Source of the DNA: Bog-473 sp963728845
GTDB lineage: Bacteria; Actinomycetota; Acidimicrobiia; Acidimicrobiales; RAAP-2
Direction of reading: 5' to 3'
Length of the DNA stretch: 64,000 nucleotides
Assembly: GCA_963728845.1 (NCBI GenBank)
Contig: CAVSLS010000021.1
Span: 62,001 to 126,000 of the forward strand
A program made the translations under genes and the position numbers. Positions 55,638 to 63,463 of the stretch are shown in pieces; the stretch's first letter is position 1, and each line of letters starts with the position of its first letter. The notes under the pieces are model-generated. The model was not told where the DNA came from. It searched no databases and was given only the letters and a program-made list of their open reading frames with translations.

Positions 55638-55718
55638 AGGAAATGGGGTCTGGGGTATATCTCCCGTCGTGACACGCCGAAGTGTCGCACCATACGGGTC
55701 AAATGGGAGCACCCTGGT

Positions 55719-56423
55719 TCAGGGTTGTCGGGCTGAACCGAATATGAACCACCGGGTTGCTTCGATCTCAACCGACCAGCCCTCCGCTGCTATCAGAGAC
55801 TCGAGCTCGCCGGGCTCGTACATCACTTTGATGACCCTGTATTGCGATCCGTCGCTGAGAGCGCGCAGGTGTAGATCTGTGCCGTAATCCACGACATATG
55901 GGTCCTTTGCCAATGAGTCAGGTCCCGGATCGTCTCGGTTGTTGTCGATGAGAAATACCCGCCCCGATGGGCTCAAGCACGAGCGAACTAGGGACCAGAA
56001 GTCCGCGAATCGAGTTCGCGGGACATGCGAGAGCCAAAAAGAGAAGAACACGACGTCGTAGGAAGTGTCGGGCCGCCACTCGAACACGTCCGACACGTCG
56101 TAGCGAACATCTCGACGTCCCACTCGTTCACGGTTCAGCGCCAAAGCCTCGGGCGCACTGTCCACAACCGTGAGTCGGCCTGCCGTTTCTGCCAGACGCT
56201 GGGTCCACCAGCCGGTGCCCCCCGCCAGCTCCAAGACCGTGCCCTTGGCCCCGAAAGCTTCCAAGGCGGCGCCTACCGTCGCCACTTGGCGCTGCCACTC
56301 GAGAAGCTGTTCCTCTCCACCCTCGTAGCGGCCCCGTCGCTGCCACCATTCGTCGTACTCCGGAGCACGAGCCCGGTAGAACGCCCGCTGCTCGGCTAGC
56401 AGGTCATCGTCGCTCATTGCCAC
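55719..56423 (-). CDS. class I SAM-dependent methyltransferase
   Basis: 234 residues, ATG at 56423 or two codons later. Motif I VLELAGGTGWWTQRLAE, motif II LTVVDSAPEALALNRER, VRYDVSDVFEWRP, VVFFSFWLSHVPRTRFADFW, CLSPSGRVFLIDNNRD, and IAAEGWSVEIEATRWFIFG. Converges with ppk2. Substrate unknown. Confidence 0.85.
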   Translation of the reverse strand: MAMSDDDLLAEQRAFYRARAPEYDEWWQRRGRYEGGEEQLLEWQRQVATVGAALEAFGAKGTVLELAGGTGWWTQRLAETAGRLTVVDSAPEALALNRERVGRRDVRYDVSDVFEWRPDTSYDVVFFSFWLSHVPRTRFADFWSLVRSCLSPSGRVFLIDNNRDDPGPDSLAKDPYVVDYGTDLHLRALSDGSQYRVIKVMYEPGELESLIAAEGWSVEIEATRWFIFGSARQP

Positions 56424-56608
56424 AGCATTGCATCAGGCAAGGTGCTTTCGACCTACCAGGACAGCCATCCCGAGCCCGGTGTCCTGGGGCAGGGCCCGCC
56501 GGCCCGACAACAGATGGAGCGCCCGGCCGACTGTCCCGGTAGCCAGGTTGGTGCAATCAGGATGGCAAAGGGAACTCCCGTGGGCTCGCCGCGGGGCAGA
56601 ATCGGTGC

Positions 56609-57448
56609 ATGCTCACTCGATCTTTCGGATATCTCTCCCTCCTGTCTGGCACAGCTCCCACCGCTGCGGAGAGGCTTCAGTCAGAGGGTTACGTAGTACT
56701 CGATGGCATCTTCGTGGGAGAAGAACTCGCCGCTCTTTGCGCCGATGTCGAACGAGTGTTCGACGAATATCCGCCAGATGACCGAGGAGATCCGCCTGAG
56801 CAATCTGCCCCATTTCGTCACGAAATGCTCAATCGCAGCAGCCTCGTCCAACGGGCTATCGGAGAGCCCCGGATCCTCGAGATCATTGAGCCCCTCTTAG
56901 CGGAAGACTGCCACGTGATCGCTAACACGGCGTGGCGTCAACAGCCGGGCGACAACGATCACCTCGGACGCTTCTGGCATATCGACAGCGGACCCCACGT
57001 CCCTCGCGACCCGAGTGTTTCTTGGGATCCGAGGATCCCGTATCCGGTTTTCGCGATTGCGGCGCACCTCTATCTCGTGGACTGTCCGATCCAATCCGGC
57101 CCGACAGGGGTGATCCCCGGAAGCCACATGTCAGGCCAAGCACCTCCCATGGACCGGCTCGCCGACGACCACCTGACGTGGGAAGGGCGCGGCGTTGTTC
57201 CGATCGTTGCCAAGGCCGGTGACGTTGCCCTATTCGTCTCGGACATATGGCACAGACGACTGCCGACGAGATCCGGGGATACCGGACGGACGTTCATCCA
57301 GTGCCACTACGGACGTCGCGATCTTGCCCAACGAATCCGGCCAGCGTCCGTGGCGAACCACCTTTCGGAAGAGGCGGTGGCGCGTGCCCGGACACCGCGG
57401 GAGAGAACCCTCGTCGGCCTCCATCCTTTGGGGTTCTACGACAGCTGA
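56609..57448 (+). CDS. phytanoyl-CoA dioxygenase (PhyH) family protein
   Basis: 279 residues, ATG at 56609. Fe(II)/2-oxoglutarate dioxygenase: metal triad His124-x-Asp126 (FWHIDSGPH) and His215 (SDIWHRRLP), with an Arg about eleven residues later (GDTGRTFIQ) for 2-oxoglutarate, plus GYVVLDGIFVGEELAALCAD at the N-terminus and GPTGVIPGSHMSGQ before the distal His. Hydroxylates an unknown substrate; not necessarily phytanoyl-CoA. Confidence 0.86.
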   Translation: MLTRSFGYLSLLSGTAPTAAERLQSEGYVVLDGIFVGEELAALCADVERVFDEYPPDDRGDPPEQSAPFRHEMLNRSSLVQRAIGEPRILEIIEPLLAEDCHVIANTAWRQQPGDNDHLGRFWHIDSGPHVPRDPSVSWDPRIPYPVFAIAAHLYLVDCPIQSGPTGVIPGSHMSGQAPPMDRLADDHLTWEGRGVVPIVAKAGDVALFVSDIWHRRLPTRSGDTGRTFIQCHYGRRDLAQRIRPASVANHLSEEAVARARTPRERTLVGLHPLGFYDS

Positions 57449-57752
57449 TCCACGTTGAATGGCGGATACCTGTACGGTAGGCCGCAGTCTTCTCCGAACG
57501 GTCCACTGTGCCCGGACTCGGCAACGGGACTCCCTGGGACACGCGAACTACGCCGCGGCAGGGTCGGGATCCGGTTCCGTCGACATCCCTGAACCTACCG
57601 GCACGATCGTGGACGAGATCGACGTCACCCCATTGCAGGGCACCCCAGTTCTGTTCGTTGTGCTCGGTACCTGAGCGGACTTCCGAGCTCGACGGACGTC
57701 TGACGTGGCGCAGCGGTGCTCATTCGGATTTTGGAGGGCGGGACCCACCGAC
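57449..57752. other. intergenic region, no gene seen
   Basis: About 300 bases. A frame ending GSVDIPEPTGTIVDEIDVTP, LQGTPVLFVVLGT at 57674 (+) has some beta-strand character and could be a decayed C-terminus, but no start is credible. Confidence 0.35.
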
Positions 57753-57898
57753 GTTGTGGGCGCGTTGTTTGGTTCTGTTACGAACGGCTCTATGGGCCTT
57801 CTGGCGCGGTCGTCAGAATCCCTCTAGGCCGGCGCCGACCAATCAATGGGCCGACACCAGCACTGCGGTTTCGCCCGACCTTCGATCATCATGCGCAA
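57753..57898 (+). promoter_or_regulatory. 44-nt leader element copy 0 with truncated cassette
   Basis: 44-nt element at 57753-57796: GTTG at 1 and 12, then TTACGAACGGCTCTATGGG. At +121 the sequence CCCGACCTTCGATCATCATG matches 19 of 20 bases before the start codon of the gene in copy 1 (58479-58498), and an ATG (57891, MRKERITQNE) sits at +138. The protein-coding part of the cassette is gone after this point. Confidence 0.6.
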
Positions 57899-58355
57899 AG
57901 AACGAATCACTCAGAACGAGAGCCGGGTCGATAAGTGCCGCGTCCTTGTGTCACGGATGTTGACACAACTATTCCAGCCGTCATGCCCGACCTGCATGTA
58001 TTGTTCGACGTCGAATTCGTCGCCGTCGAGCCCAGTGCCCGTCCCGGAACGGTAGGCACGGGAGCACACGTCAGGGAGCGAGAGTGCGAATCTCGGCCGA
58101 TCACTGACGGCGAATCTTCCCTCCAAAGGGGCGCCCTGGTCGCTGCGGATCTCCGCCGGCTTCGTGGAGTCGCATCAGGGCTGTCTCTCCGCGTTGTGAG
58201 GAGCGCTCCCGAGATCAGAGTGACACCTCATTGCGCCGCCGTGTCGGTCGATGACGTTGGGGAGGTCGCTCCTGGTGTGCCCGATGAGCGTGGATCGAAT
58301 CGTGTCAGCCACGTCGCAATAGGCCAGCATCCAACGACGCTGATGGACGGCGAGT
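57899..58355. other. region after decayed cassette, no gene seen
   Basis: About 450 bases between leader copies 0 and 1. A long plus frame runs through into the AERRF gene but shows no family character before it, and minus frames are similarly uninformative. Confidence 0.35.
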
Positions 58356-58481
58356 GTTGTGGAGGGGTTGTGCAGTTCAGTTACGAACGGCTCTATGGGG
58401 CGGTCCGACGTGAGGTCCAGAATCACCCGAGGGGCGGGGCCGAGCGCTTCGGGTATTTGTGGTGGGATTCGGCCCCGCCCC
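58356..58481 (+). promoter_or_regulatory. 44-nt leader element copy 1 with 13-bp hairpin
   Basis: Element at 58356-58399 with GTTGTG at positions 1 and 12 and TTACGAACGGCTCTATGGG at its end. Downstream, GGGGCGGGGCCGA (58431-58443) and TCGGCCCCGCCCC (58469-58481) form a perfect 13-bp stem with a 25-nt loop, ending 11 bases before the first start codon at 58493. No Shine-Dalgarno is visible between hairpin and start. Confidence 0.65.
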
Positions 58482-58495
58482 GACCTTCGATCATG

Positions 58496-58867
58496 ATGGC
58501 GAACGAGACAGACACACAGTGGCGCTCCGAGGCGGTCAATGTCCTCGATCGCGTGACGGCCGCCGAACGGCGGTTCTGTGGATCGACCAGTGTGAACAAG
58601 ATCACCATGCTGGCGGTGGCCGACGAGCTGGAAGCGGCCACGACTTACGCGACGTTGTGGCTGACGGCGAATCCCTGTCCGGACGTCGAGCTGCGAGAAC
58701 GCGTCACCTGGATGTTGAACACATGTGCCGAGGTCGCGTTGACCGCGCAACGCGCCGTCACCGATCCCACTGCGAACACAAAGGCGGTTATGGACAGACT
58801 GAGGTACCTGCTGACCATCTTCGACTTCGAATCGGGCGGCCTGGATGCCGGCTATGGACGACACTGA
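58496..58867 (+). CDS. AERRF-family small helical protein, paralog 1 (unknown family)
   Basis: 123 residues from ATG at 58496, with an adjacent ATG at 58493. Motifs shared with the paralog at 60482: VLDRVTAAERRF, VNKITMLAVADELEAAT, ANPCPDVEL, EVALTAQRAV, AVMDRLRYLL. Predicted as four amphipathic helices with a conserved Asn-Pro-Cys-Pro turn; no membrane segment or known DNA-binding motif. Its stop overlaps the WhiB start by 14 bases, so the two are translationally coupled. I do not recognise the family. Confidence 0.75.
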   Translation: MANETDTQWRSEAVNVLDRVTAAERRFCGSTSVNKITMLAVADELEAATTYATLWLTANPCPDVELRERVTWMLNTCAEVALTAQRAVTDPTANTKAVMDRLRYLLTIFDFESGGLDAGYGRH

Positions 58868-59090
58868 TACCTTGCGGCCGCCATGGCAGCGGCATGCAGC
58901 GTGCCGGGGGCTGGGGGTTCGCGGGTTCGTCAAGTCCCCCGGAGCGGCCTACGGACTGCGGGAGCTGTGCGCGACATGTCCGGTCCGTCTGGAGTGCCTC
59001 GAGTTCGCTCTGGCGGACCTCACGATCGTCGGCCTCTGGGGCGGGACGGACGACGCCGAGCGCCGCAAGATGAGGCGACAGGTCGCGTAG
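58854..59090 (+). CDS. WhiB-family Fe-S transcriptional regulator
   Basis: 78 residues, ATG at 58854 (ATGGACGACACTGA overlaps the upstream stop). Cysteines 17, 39, 42 and 48 in CRG...ELCATCPVRLECLEF give the WhiB spacing C-x21-C-x2-C-x5-C for a 4Fe-4S cluster; the tryptophan turn is GLWGGTDDAERRKMRR, the G(V/L)WGG motif that contacts sigma factor in the family. The short basic tail RKMRRQVA may contact DNA. It is the only recognisable regulator of the cassette and probably acts on the repeated leader element. Confidence 0.88.
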   Translation: MDDTDTLRPPWQRHAACRGLGVRGFVKSPGAAYGLRELCATCPVRLECLEFALADLTIVGLWGGTDDAERRKMRRQVA

Positions 59091-59188
59091 GAGGATCTGC
59101 TCGGCAGCGACTCTGTGCCGAGGCTGCCGGCGGCCCTGTGCGCCGCGGGTGAAAGTGGGTGACGCCCGTGGCGCAACGGATGGACCTA

Positions 59189-59315
59189 GTTGTTGAAGCG
59201 TCGAGAATTGTGGGTTCGGATGGCTCTATTCGGTTCTTCCCAAACCATCCAAAATGCCCTGGGGGCGGGGACTCAGCATCTACATATCCCGGATTCCAAC
59301 TGTGACCCCGCCCCC
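59189..59315 (+). promoter_or_regulatory. 44-nt leader element copy 2, orphan
   Basis: Element at 59189-59232 with GTTGTT at 1, GTCG at 12, then GTTCGGATGGCTCTATTCG: same length, several mismatches. Downstream GGGGGCGGGG (59261-59270) and CCCCGCCCCC (59306-59315) form a 10-bp stem directly before GTGAATCC at 59316; the frame closes after ten codons. A decayed cassette start. Confidence 0.5.
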
Positions 59316-60007
59316 GTGAATCCACTGGCCGGTTCGGTGGAGGGCTGACCCATCCGGTTGTGCCTCGTTCCTCGGGTGGACGAGCGACGCCAAGGGGAGG
59401 CCGTGTCGGCATGCCCCGGGCGGCCAGCGCAGACGCACGTGACGAACTTCTTGACGCGAAACGGCCCCGCCCGGAGGGGGAACGGAGGAGGGCGGGGCCG
59501 AATCGCTGTGCCTCAAGCCTATTTGAACCCGGTCCCAGCGCGGAAGGACCCCGCTCATCCGAGTAGAGAACCTCAGTTGCAACACGTCCTGGCTTGGAGT
59601 TTGGTGTCACCGCGTCGTTGCACCACAGCGAGCCCTTCATCGGGGTTCCATGTCTGGTTGTGAGGAGTCCAGTCGGGTCGTTGGGCGCGGTGTATGTCCG
59701 CACACGGAAATCCTGCGGTGAGGACGGGGTGACGGGTTTCGGGATCGGTGCTCACCCCGCCCTCAACGCTGGAAAAGCGATCCGATCCTTCGGGTGGTCC
59801 TTTGGACCGGGTAGCGTCGAAACGCAGTGCGCTGATTCCGGCGGTCGTCGGAGACCCGGACACCTTTCGCCTTCGGGCGGAAAGGCGACGACGGCATATC
59901 TTGGCATTCGTTCACGACTTTGAGCGAGCATCCGATCTTTCGGCGCAACCGTCCCGATACAAACCCGAGGGAGTCGATGCAACCACGGCCGGGGTGGTCG
60001 AGGGCCT
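59316..60007. other. region without a convincing gene
   Basis: About 690 bases following leader copy 2. Frames such as 59748-60083 (+) and those on the minus strand are compositional. A strong hairpin lies at 59462-59500. Confidence 0.35.
59462..59500 (+). terminator. 11-bp GC hairpin
   Basis: CGGCCCCGCCC (59462-59472) and GGGCGGGGCCG (59490-59500) form a perfect stem with a 17-nt purine-rich loop. Its arms are the same GGGGCGGGGCCG-type sequence as the leader hairpin of copy 1 but in reverse order, so it may be a decayed, inverted leader rather than a terminator. Confidence 0.45.
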
Positions 60008-60140
60008 GTTGTGTGAACGTTGCGGCACTTCGGTACGAATGGCTCTATGGGACCTTGGACGCGAATCGTCACAATGCCCGTAGGCGGCGAGATGATTGGG
60101 CCGGGCAACGGGGCCCGGCCGCAATCATCCTGCGCGGTCT
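60008..60140 (+). promoter_or_regulatory. 44-nt leader element copy 3
   Basis: Element at 60008-60051: GTTGTG at 1, GTTGCG at 12, GGTACGAATGGCTCTATGGG. Followed by an imperfect GGCCGGG/CCCGGCC hairpin near 60099-60120. No start codon at the expected +137; a frame to 60189 (GLEAIETSCRQLGRRVR) is short and not related to the cassette proteins. Confidence 0.55.
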
Positions 60141-60344
60141 GGAAGCGATCGAAACGTCCTGCCGGCAGCTCGGCCGTCGCGTGCGGTAGGCCTTGCAGTC
60201 CGAAGAGAGGCAAACCAACACGACCGACCATCGGGCCGCCACTTGGCGAGAACGTTCGAGCGTTGCGGGCCGTGCTGGCAGGTTGTGGTTGGTTGGCACG
60301 AGACCCTCCTCGTCTCGTCCAGACGGACCCACCCGACCATGGTT

Positions 60345-60468
60345 GTTGTGGAGACGTTGCGGCACTTCGGCCCGAATGGCTCTATGGGGCGTCGGTCGCG
60401 GACGCCAGAATCGCCATTGTGCGAGGGATCGGCAAGCCCGACCCACACGTGGGATCTGGCCCCGCCCC
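60345..60468 (+). promoter_or_regulatory. 44-nt leader element copy 4
   Basis: Element at 60345-60388: GTTGTG at 1, GTTGCG at 12, GGCCCGAATGGCTCTATGGG. GGCCCCGCCCC (60458-60468) precedes the start codon by 13 bases as in copy 1, but the complementary upstream arm is missing, so no strong hairpin forms. Start codon of paralog 2 is at +137, the same as copy 1. Confidence 0.65.
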
Positions 60469-60481
60469 TTCATCGTTCACC

Positions 60482-60844
60482 ATGGGAAAAGAACCAAACG
60501 CAAACCGCTGGCGCATCCAGGCAACGACCGTCCTCCATCGGGTCACGGCCGCCGAGCGGCGGTTCTCTGCGTCGGTCCACGTGAACAAGATCACGATGCT
60601 GGCCGCAGCGGACGAACTCGAGGCGGCCACCGGGGACGCCAGGGCTTGGGTATTGGCGAACCCCTGTCCCAATACGAAGCTCGGGGCACACGTTGCCTGG
60701 TTGTTGGGCACATGCACAGAGGTCGCTCTGACCGCGCAGCGCGCCGTCGCCGGCCCCTTCGCGGACACCGAGGCGGTCATGGGCCGCCTCGGAGACCTGT
60801 TGGCAGTCATTGACTTCCACTCCGAGACCCTGGACGCCTGGTAA
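60482..60844 (+). CDS. AERRF-family small helical protein, paralog 2 (unknown family)
   Basis: 120 residues, ATG at 60482. HRVTAAERRF, VNKITMLAAADELEAATGDA, VLANPCPNTKL, TEVALTAQRAV and AVMGRLGDLLAVIDF align without gaps to the protein at 58496. No WhiB gene follows this copy. No ribosome binding site; start decided by alignment with paralog 1. Function unknown. Confidence 0.75.
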   Translation: MGKEPNANRWRIQATTVLHRVTAAERRFSASVHVNKITMLAAADELEAATGDARAWVLANPCPNTKLGAHVAWLLGTCTEVALTAQRAVAGPFADTEAVMGRLGDLLAVIDFHSETLDAW

Positions 60845-60917
60845 CGCAACGCAAGGCCCGGGCGAGGTCTCATCCCGACGCCCCTCGGCGGCCTGGTGGC
60901 GATCGGACACGGGTCGG

Positions 60918-61922
60918 TCACGCATGGCGGTGTCGCAGGGGGTGGGACTCGAAGAAGTCGAGGATGAGCTTGGTGGCGCTGATCGTGTTCGTTGTCGGTT
61001 CGATGACAATCGGAGATCCCGGCCATCGGTGATCGGCATGGAGAATGGTGAACAGTTCCACGTTGACGCCTGGCGCGCACCCGGTGTAGGTCCACAAGAC
61101 GACGTCGCTGCCGATGGTGCGCACCTTCTTGTGGGCCGGGCAGCGGCCGCCCTTGGCCCAGGACGCGATGTTGTCCCGAGCGCCTGGGAGTCCGGCATTG
61201 GGGCCCGTGACCGTGACGCCGGGGTCGGCACCGGCGCCATAGGGGACCACGTGATCGGCGGTTCCGTGGAAGGCGATGACCGGCATTGGTGGACAGGTAG
61301 TCGGATGGACCTCCTCGGAGACCAGACCGATGGACGCAAAGATGTCCTGATGGCCGCAGGCCACGGTCGTGGCTTTCCATGAGCCCAGCGAGAAACCGGC
61401 GACGTGAACGTGGTCGAGGTTGACGCAGTATCTGCTCTCGACATTGCGCACGAGGGACACCAAGAAGTCGTCGTCTGCACCTTTGGGGCTGAGCTGCCAA
61501 TTGCCACCGATGGCGTCCGGGGTGAGAGTGATGATGCCCCGGGCCGCAGCCTCACGAGGCATGTCGGTATAGACACTCTGCTCAAGCGCGTTCGAGTTCG
61601 CCCCGTGGAGATCGAGGACCAACATGGCCGGCTCGTCCGTGTCATACGACTCGGGAACACCGAGACGGTACGTACGCTCGACGCCTCGGCTGATGAACGT
61701 GAGCGGCACATCACCAGGCGCCTGGCGGGTCAGTCCACGAACGGCTGGACGAGTACCGCAACCCGCACTCCGGTATGCCGTCGGTTGCGACGCAGTAGAC
61801 CGAGCGACGGAGCTTCCGGCCACTGACCCCCAGGAGCAGGCGGCCATCCCACCGAGCAATACGACGCCGGCCAAGACCGTGGCAAGCGTGGCTCGACGCG
61901 GAGCTGGGTGTCCACATCTCAT
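60918..61922 (-). CDS. LpqC-like lipoprotein esterase (PHB depolymerase family)
   Basis: 334 residues from ATG at 61922, or twelve codons longer. Lipobox LLGGMAACS makes it a lipoprotein. GDVPLTFISRGVERTYRLGV, LVLDLHGANSNALEQSVYTD, nucleophile in VAGFSLGSWKATTVACG (GFSLG), Asp in AFHGTADHVVPYG and His in LHADHRWPG form the esterase triad of the polyhydroxybutyrate depolymerase/feruloyl-esterase-like family. Surface esterase; substrate unknown. Confidence 0.86.
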   Translation of the reverse strand: MRCGHPAPRRATLATVLAGVVLLGGMAACSWGSVAGSSVARSTASQPTAYRSAGCGTRPAVRGLTRQAPGDVPLTFISRGVERTYRLGVPESYDTDEPAMLVLDLHGANSNALEQSVYTDMPREAAARGIITLTPDAIGGNWQLSPKGADDDFLVSLVRNVESRYCVNLDHVHVAGFSLGSWKATTVACGHQDIFASIGLVSEEVHPTTCPPMPVIAFHGTADHVVPYGAGADPGVTVTGPNAGLPGARDNIASWAKGGRCPAHKKVRTIGSDVVLWTYTGCAPGVNVELFTILHADHRWPGSPIVIEPTTNTISATKLILDFFESHPLRHRHA

Positions 61923-62187
61923 CGTCTGCGCTTCCCGGCGCCGAGCGTGCACGATCACCGATACTCCCAGGTCAAAGGGAATGGTGTCGCATCAATCGTG
62001 ATCGGACATCGGTCGGGTATTGGAGGTTGACCGACCGACCAGCTGACACCACAGCAAGGTACTGGCCGATGCTGGCCTCGTTGGTGGGGGGAGAAGCGGG
62101 GACGATGGGTCTGGTCGGGGTCGAACCGAGTCGGCTCGGCTTCGTTCGCAAGGCGCTGGGAGGCTGAGTCGACGAAGAGAGATCGCG

Positions 62188-63111
62188 TCAGGCGCACACG
62201 GCGATGACCTGCTCGCCGTAGCGCTGAATCGCCTCGAGGACGTGCGTGAGGCTGTCCCCGGGCAGAGCGACCTGGAGCCAAGTGACACCGAGAGCAGCGA
62301 GCTCGGCGATTCCGGCCAGGTGGGCGTCAGCATCGAAGTCGTCGCTCCACGGATGTCCACCCGCGCCGGTCGAGAACGAGATATCGACATCGTCCGGCTC
62401 ACGTCGCACGGCCTCGAGGCGGCGATGCAGGTCGTCGATCGCATCAGCCAGGCGTTCGGACGTGTCCAGGACGACGGTGCGTGCGGTCTGGGCCAACCCG
62501 GGCGGGGCCGGGAACGGACACCAGCCGTCACCGCGCGTGGCGACACGCTCGCGAGCTCGTCCGCTGTTCCCACCTATCCAGATCGGGGGGTGGGGCGTGC
62601 TCAGCGGTCGAGGGTGCGCCGTGATGCCATCCGCCCTGAAATGACGGCCTTCGAACGTCACGTCATCGGACGTCCAGATCGCCTTCAGGACGTCGAGGGC
62701 CTCATCGAAGATCTCGTTGCGCTGCGCGTGGTCTACTCCCAGCGCGTCGAACTCGCGCTTGAGATAGCCCGCGCCTGCCGCAAGGGTGAACCGCCCGTCG
62801 GACAGGAGGTCGAGCGTCGCCCCCGCTTTGGCGACCACAAAGGGGTTCCGGTAGGGCAGGACGACGATGTTTGGGATGAGTCGGAGCTGCGTCGTCCGGG
62901 CCGCAGCGAAGGCCATTGCCACGAAAGGGTCCAGAGCGTCGTGGCCACCCGCGTGAAGCCACCGATCCGTGGGCGCGGGATGATCGGTAAATCCGAAGCC
63001 GTGGAAGCCCGCACATTCGGCGGCGGCGGCAACGGCTGCGATGCCGACGCCGGACACGAGCTCGCGATCGTAGGGATGGCCGATGATCGGATGTGTGATG
63101 GTGAATCTCAC
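62188..63111 (-). CDS. LLM class flavin-dependent oxidoreductase (F420-type)
   Basis: 307 residues. GTG at 63111 follows AAAGGATCC; the longer upstream frame is not protein-like. Luciferase-like TIM barrel: AAVAAAAECAGFHGFGFTDH, TQLRLIPNIVVLPYRNPFVV, AKAGATLDLLSDGRFTLAAG, AGYLKREFDALGVD, HPPIWIGGNSGRARERVATR and DGWCPFPAPP. The PPIWIGG and GYLKxEF blocks are typical of actinobacterial F420-dependent TIGR03619-type enzymes. Substrate unknown. Confidence 0.85.
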   Translation of the reverse strand: MRFTITHPIIGHPYDRELVSGVGIAAVAAAAECAGFHGFGFTDHPAPTDRWLHAGGHDALDPFVAMAFAAARTTQLRLIPNIVVLPYRNPFVVAKAGATLDLLSDGRFTLAAGAGYLKREFDALGVDHAQRNEIFDEALDVLKAIWTSDDVTFEGRHFRADGITAHPRPLSTPHPPIWIGGNSGRARERVATRGDGWCPFPAPPGLAQTARTVVLDTSERLADAIDDLHRRLEAVRREPDDVDISFSTGAGGHPWSDDFDADAHLAGIAELAALGVTWLQVALPGDSLTHVLEAIQRYGEQVIAVCA

Positions 63112-63463
63112 TTCGGATCCTTTCTCACGCTGAGGTCTCCGCGTGTCGTCTCGTCCCACCTCGACCCAGTACCCTGGGGCGTTGGGAACCAGCGATCGGA
63201 TGTGCTTGTCCTCGCCCGTCCCACACGCAAGCGATAGCGCGAGCCGGCGTCGGTTCCGCCAATCGCTGATCGGTCGGTCGCTTCCCATCCGAGAGGCGCG
63301 CCCGGATACGTGCGGGGCTCCGATGGAACCGCTTCGACTGTCGGGGGCCGTTACGCGACCGACCGGGCCGCCTACGAGCGTGGGCGAATCGGGGTATGTG
63401 CACCCATTGAGCTGGCCCTGTGCGAAGATCAGGGAACGTGCCAGGGCCTTTGAGGGGGGCGAA
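63112..63463. other. divergent intergenic region, no gene seen
   Basis: About 350 bases upstream of the LLM gene (minus) and the secreted protein gene (plus). It must contain both promoters; none is recognised. Confidence 0.4.

Noticed and set aside
58356..58495. The 44-nt element read as a conserved peptide (YERLYG / YEWLYG / PEWLYG) in frame with the AERRF proteins
   Set aside because: In copies 1 and 4 the frame is open and equal in length through to the protein, but residues between the element and the Met codons are not conserved, no start codon precedes it, and copies 2 and 3 break the frame. Constant nucleotide spacing is better explained by a leader.
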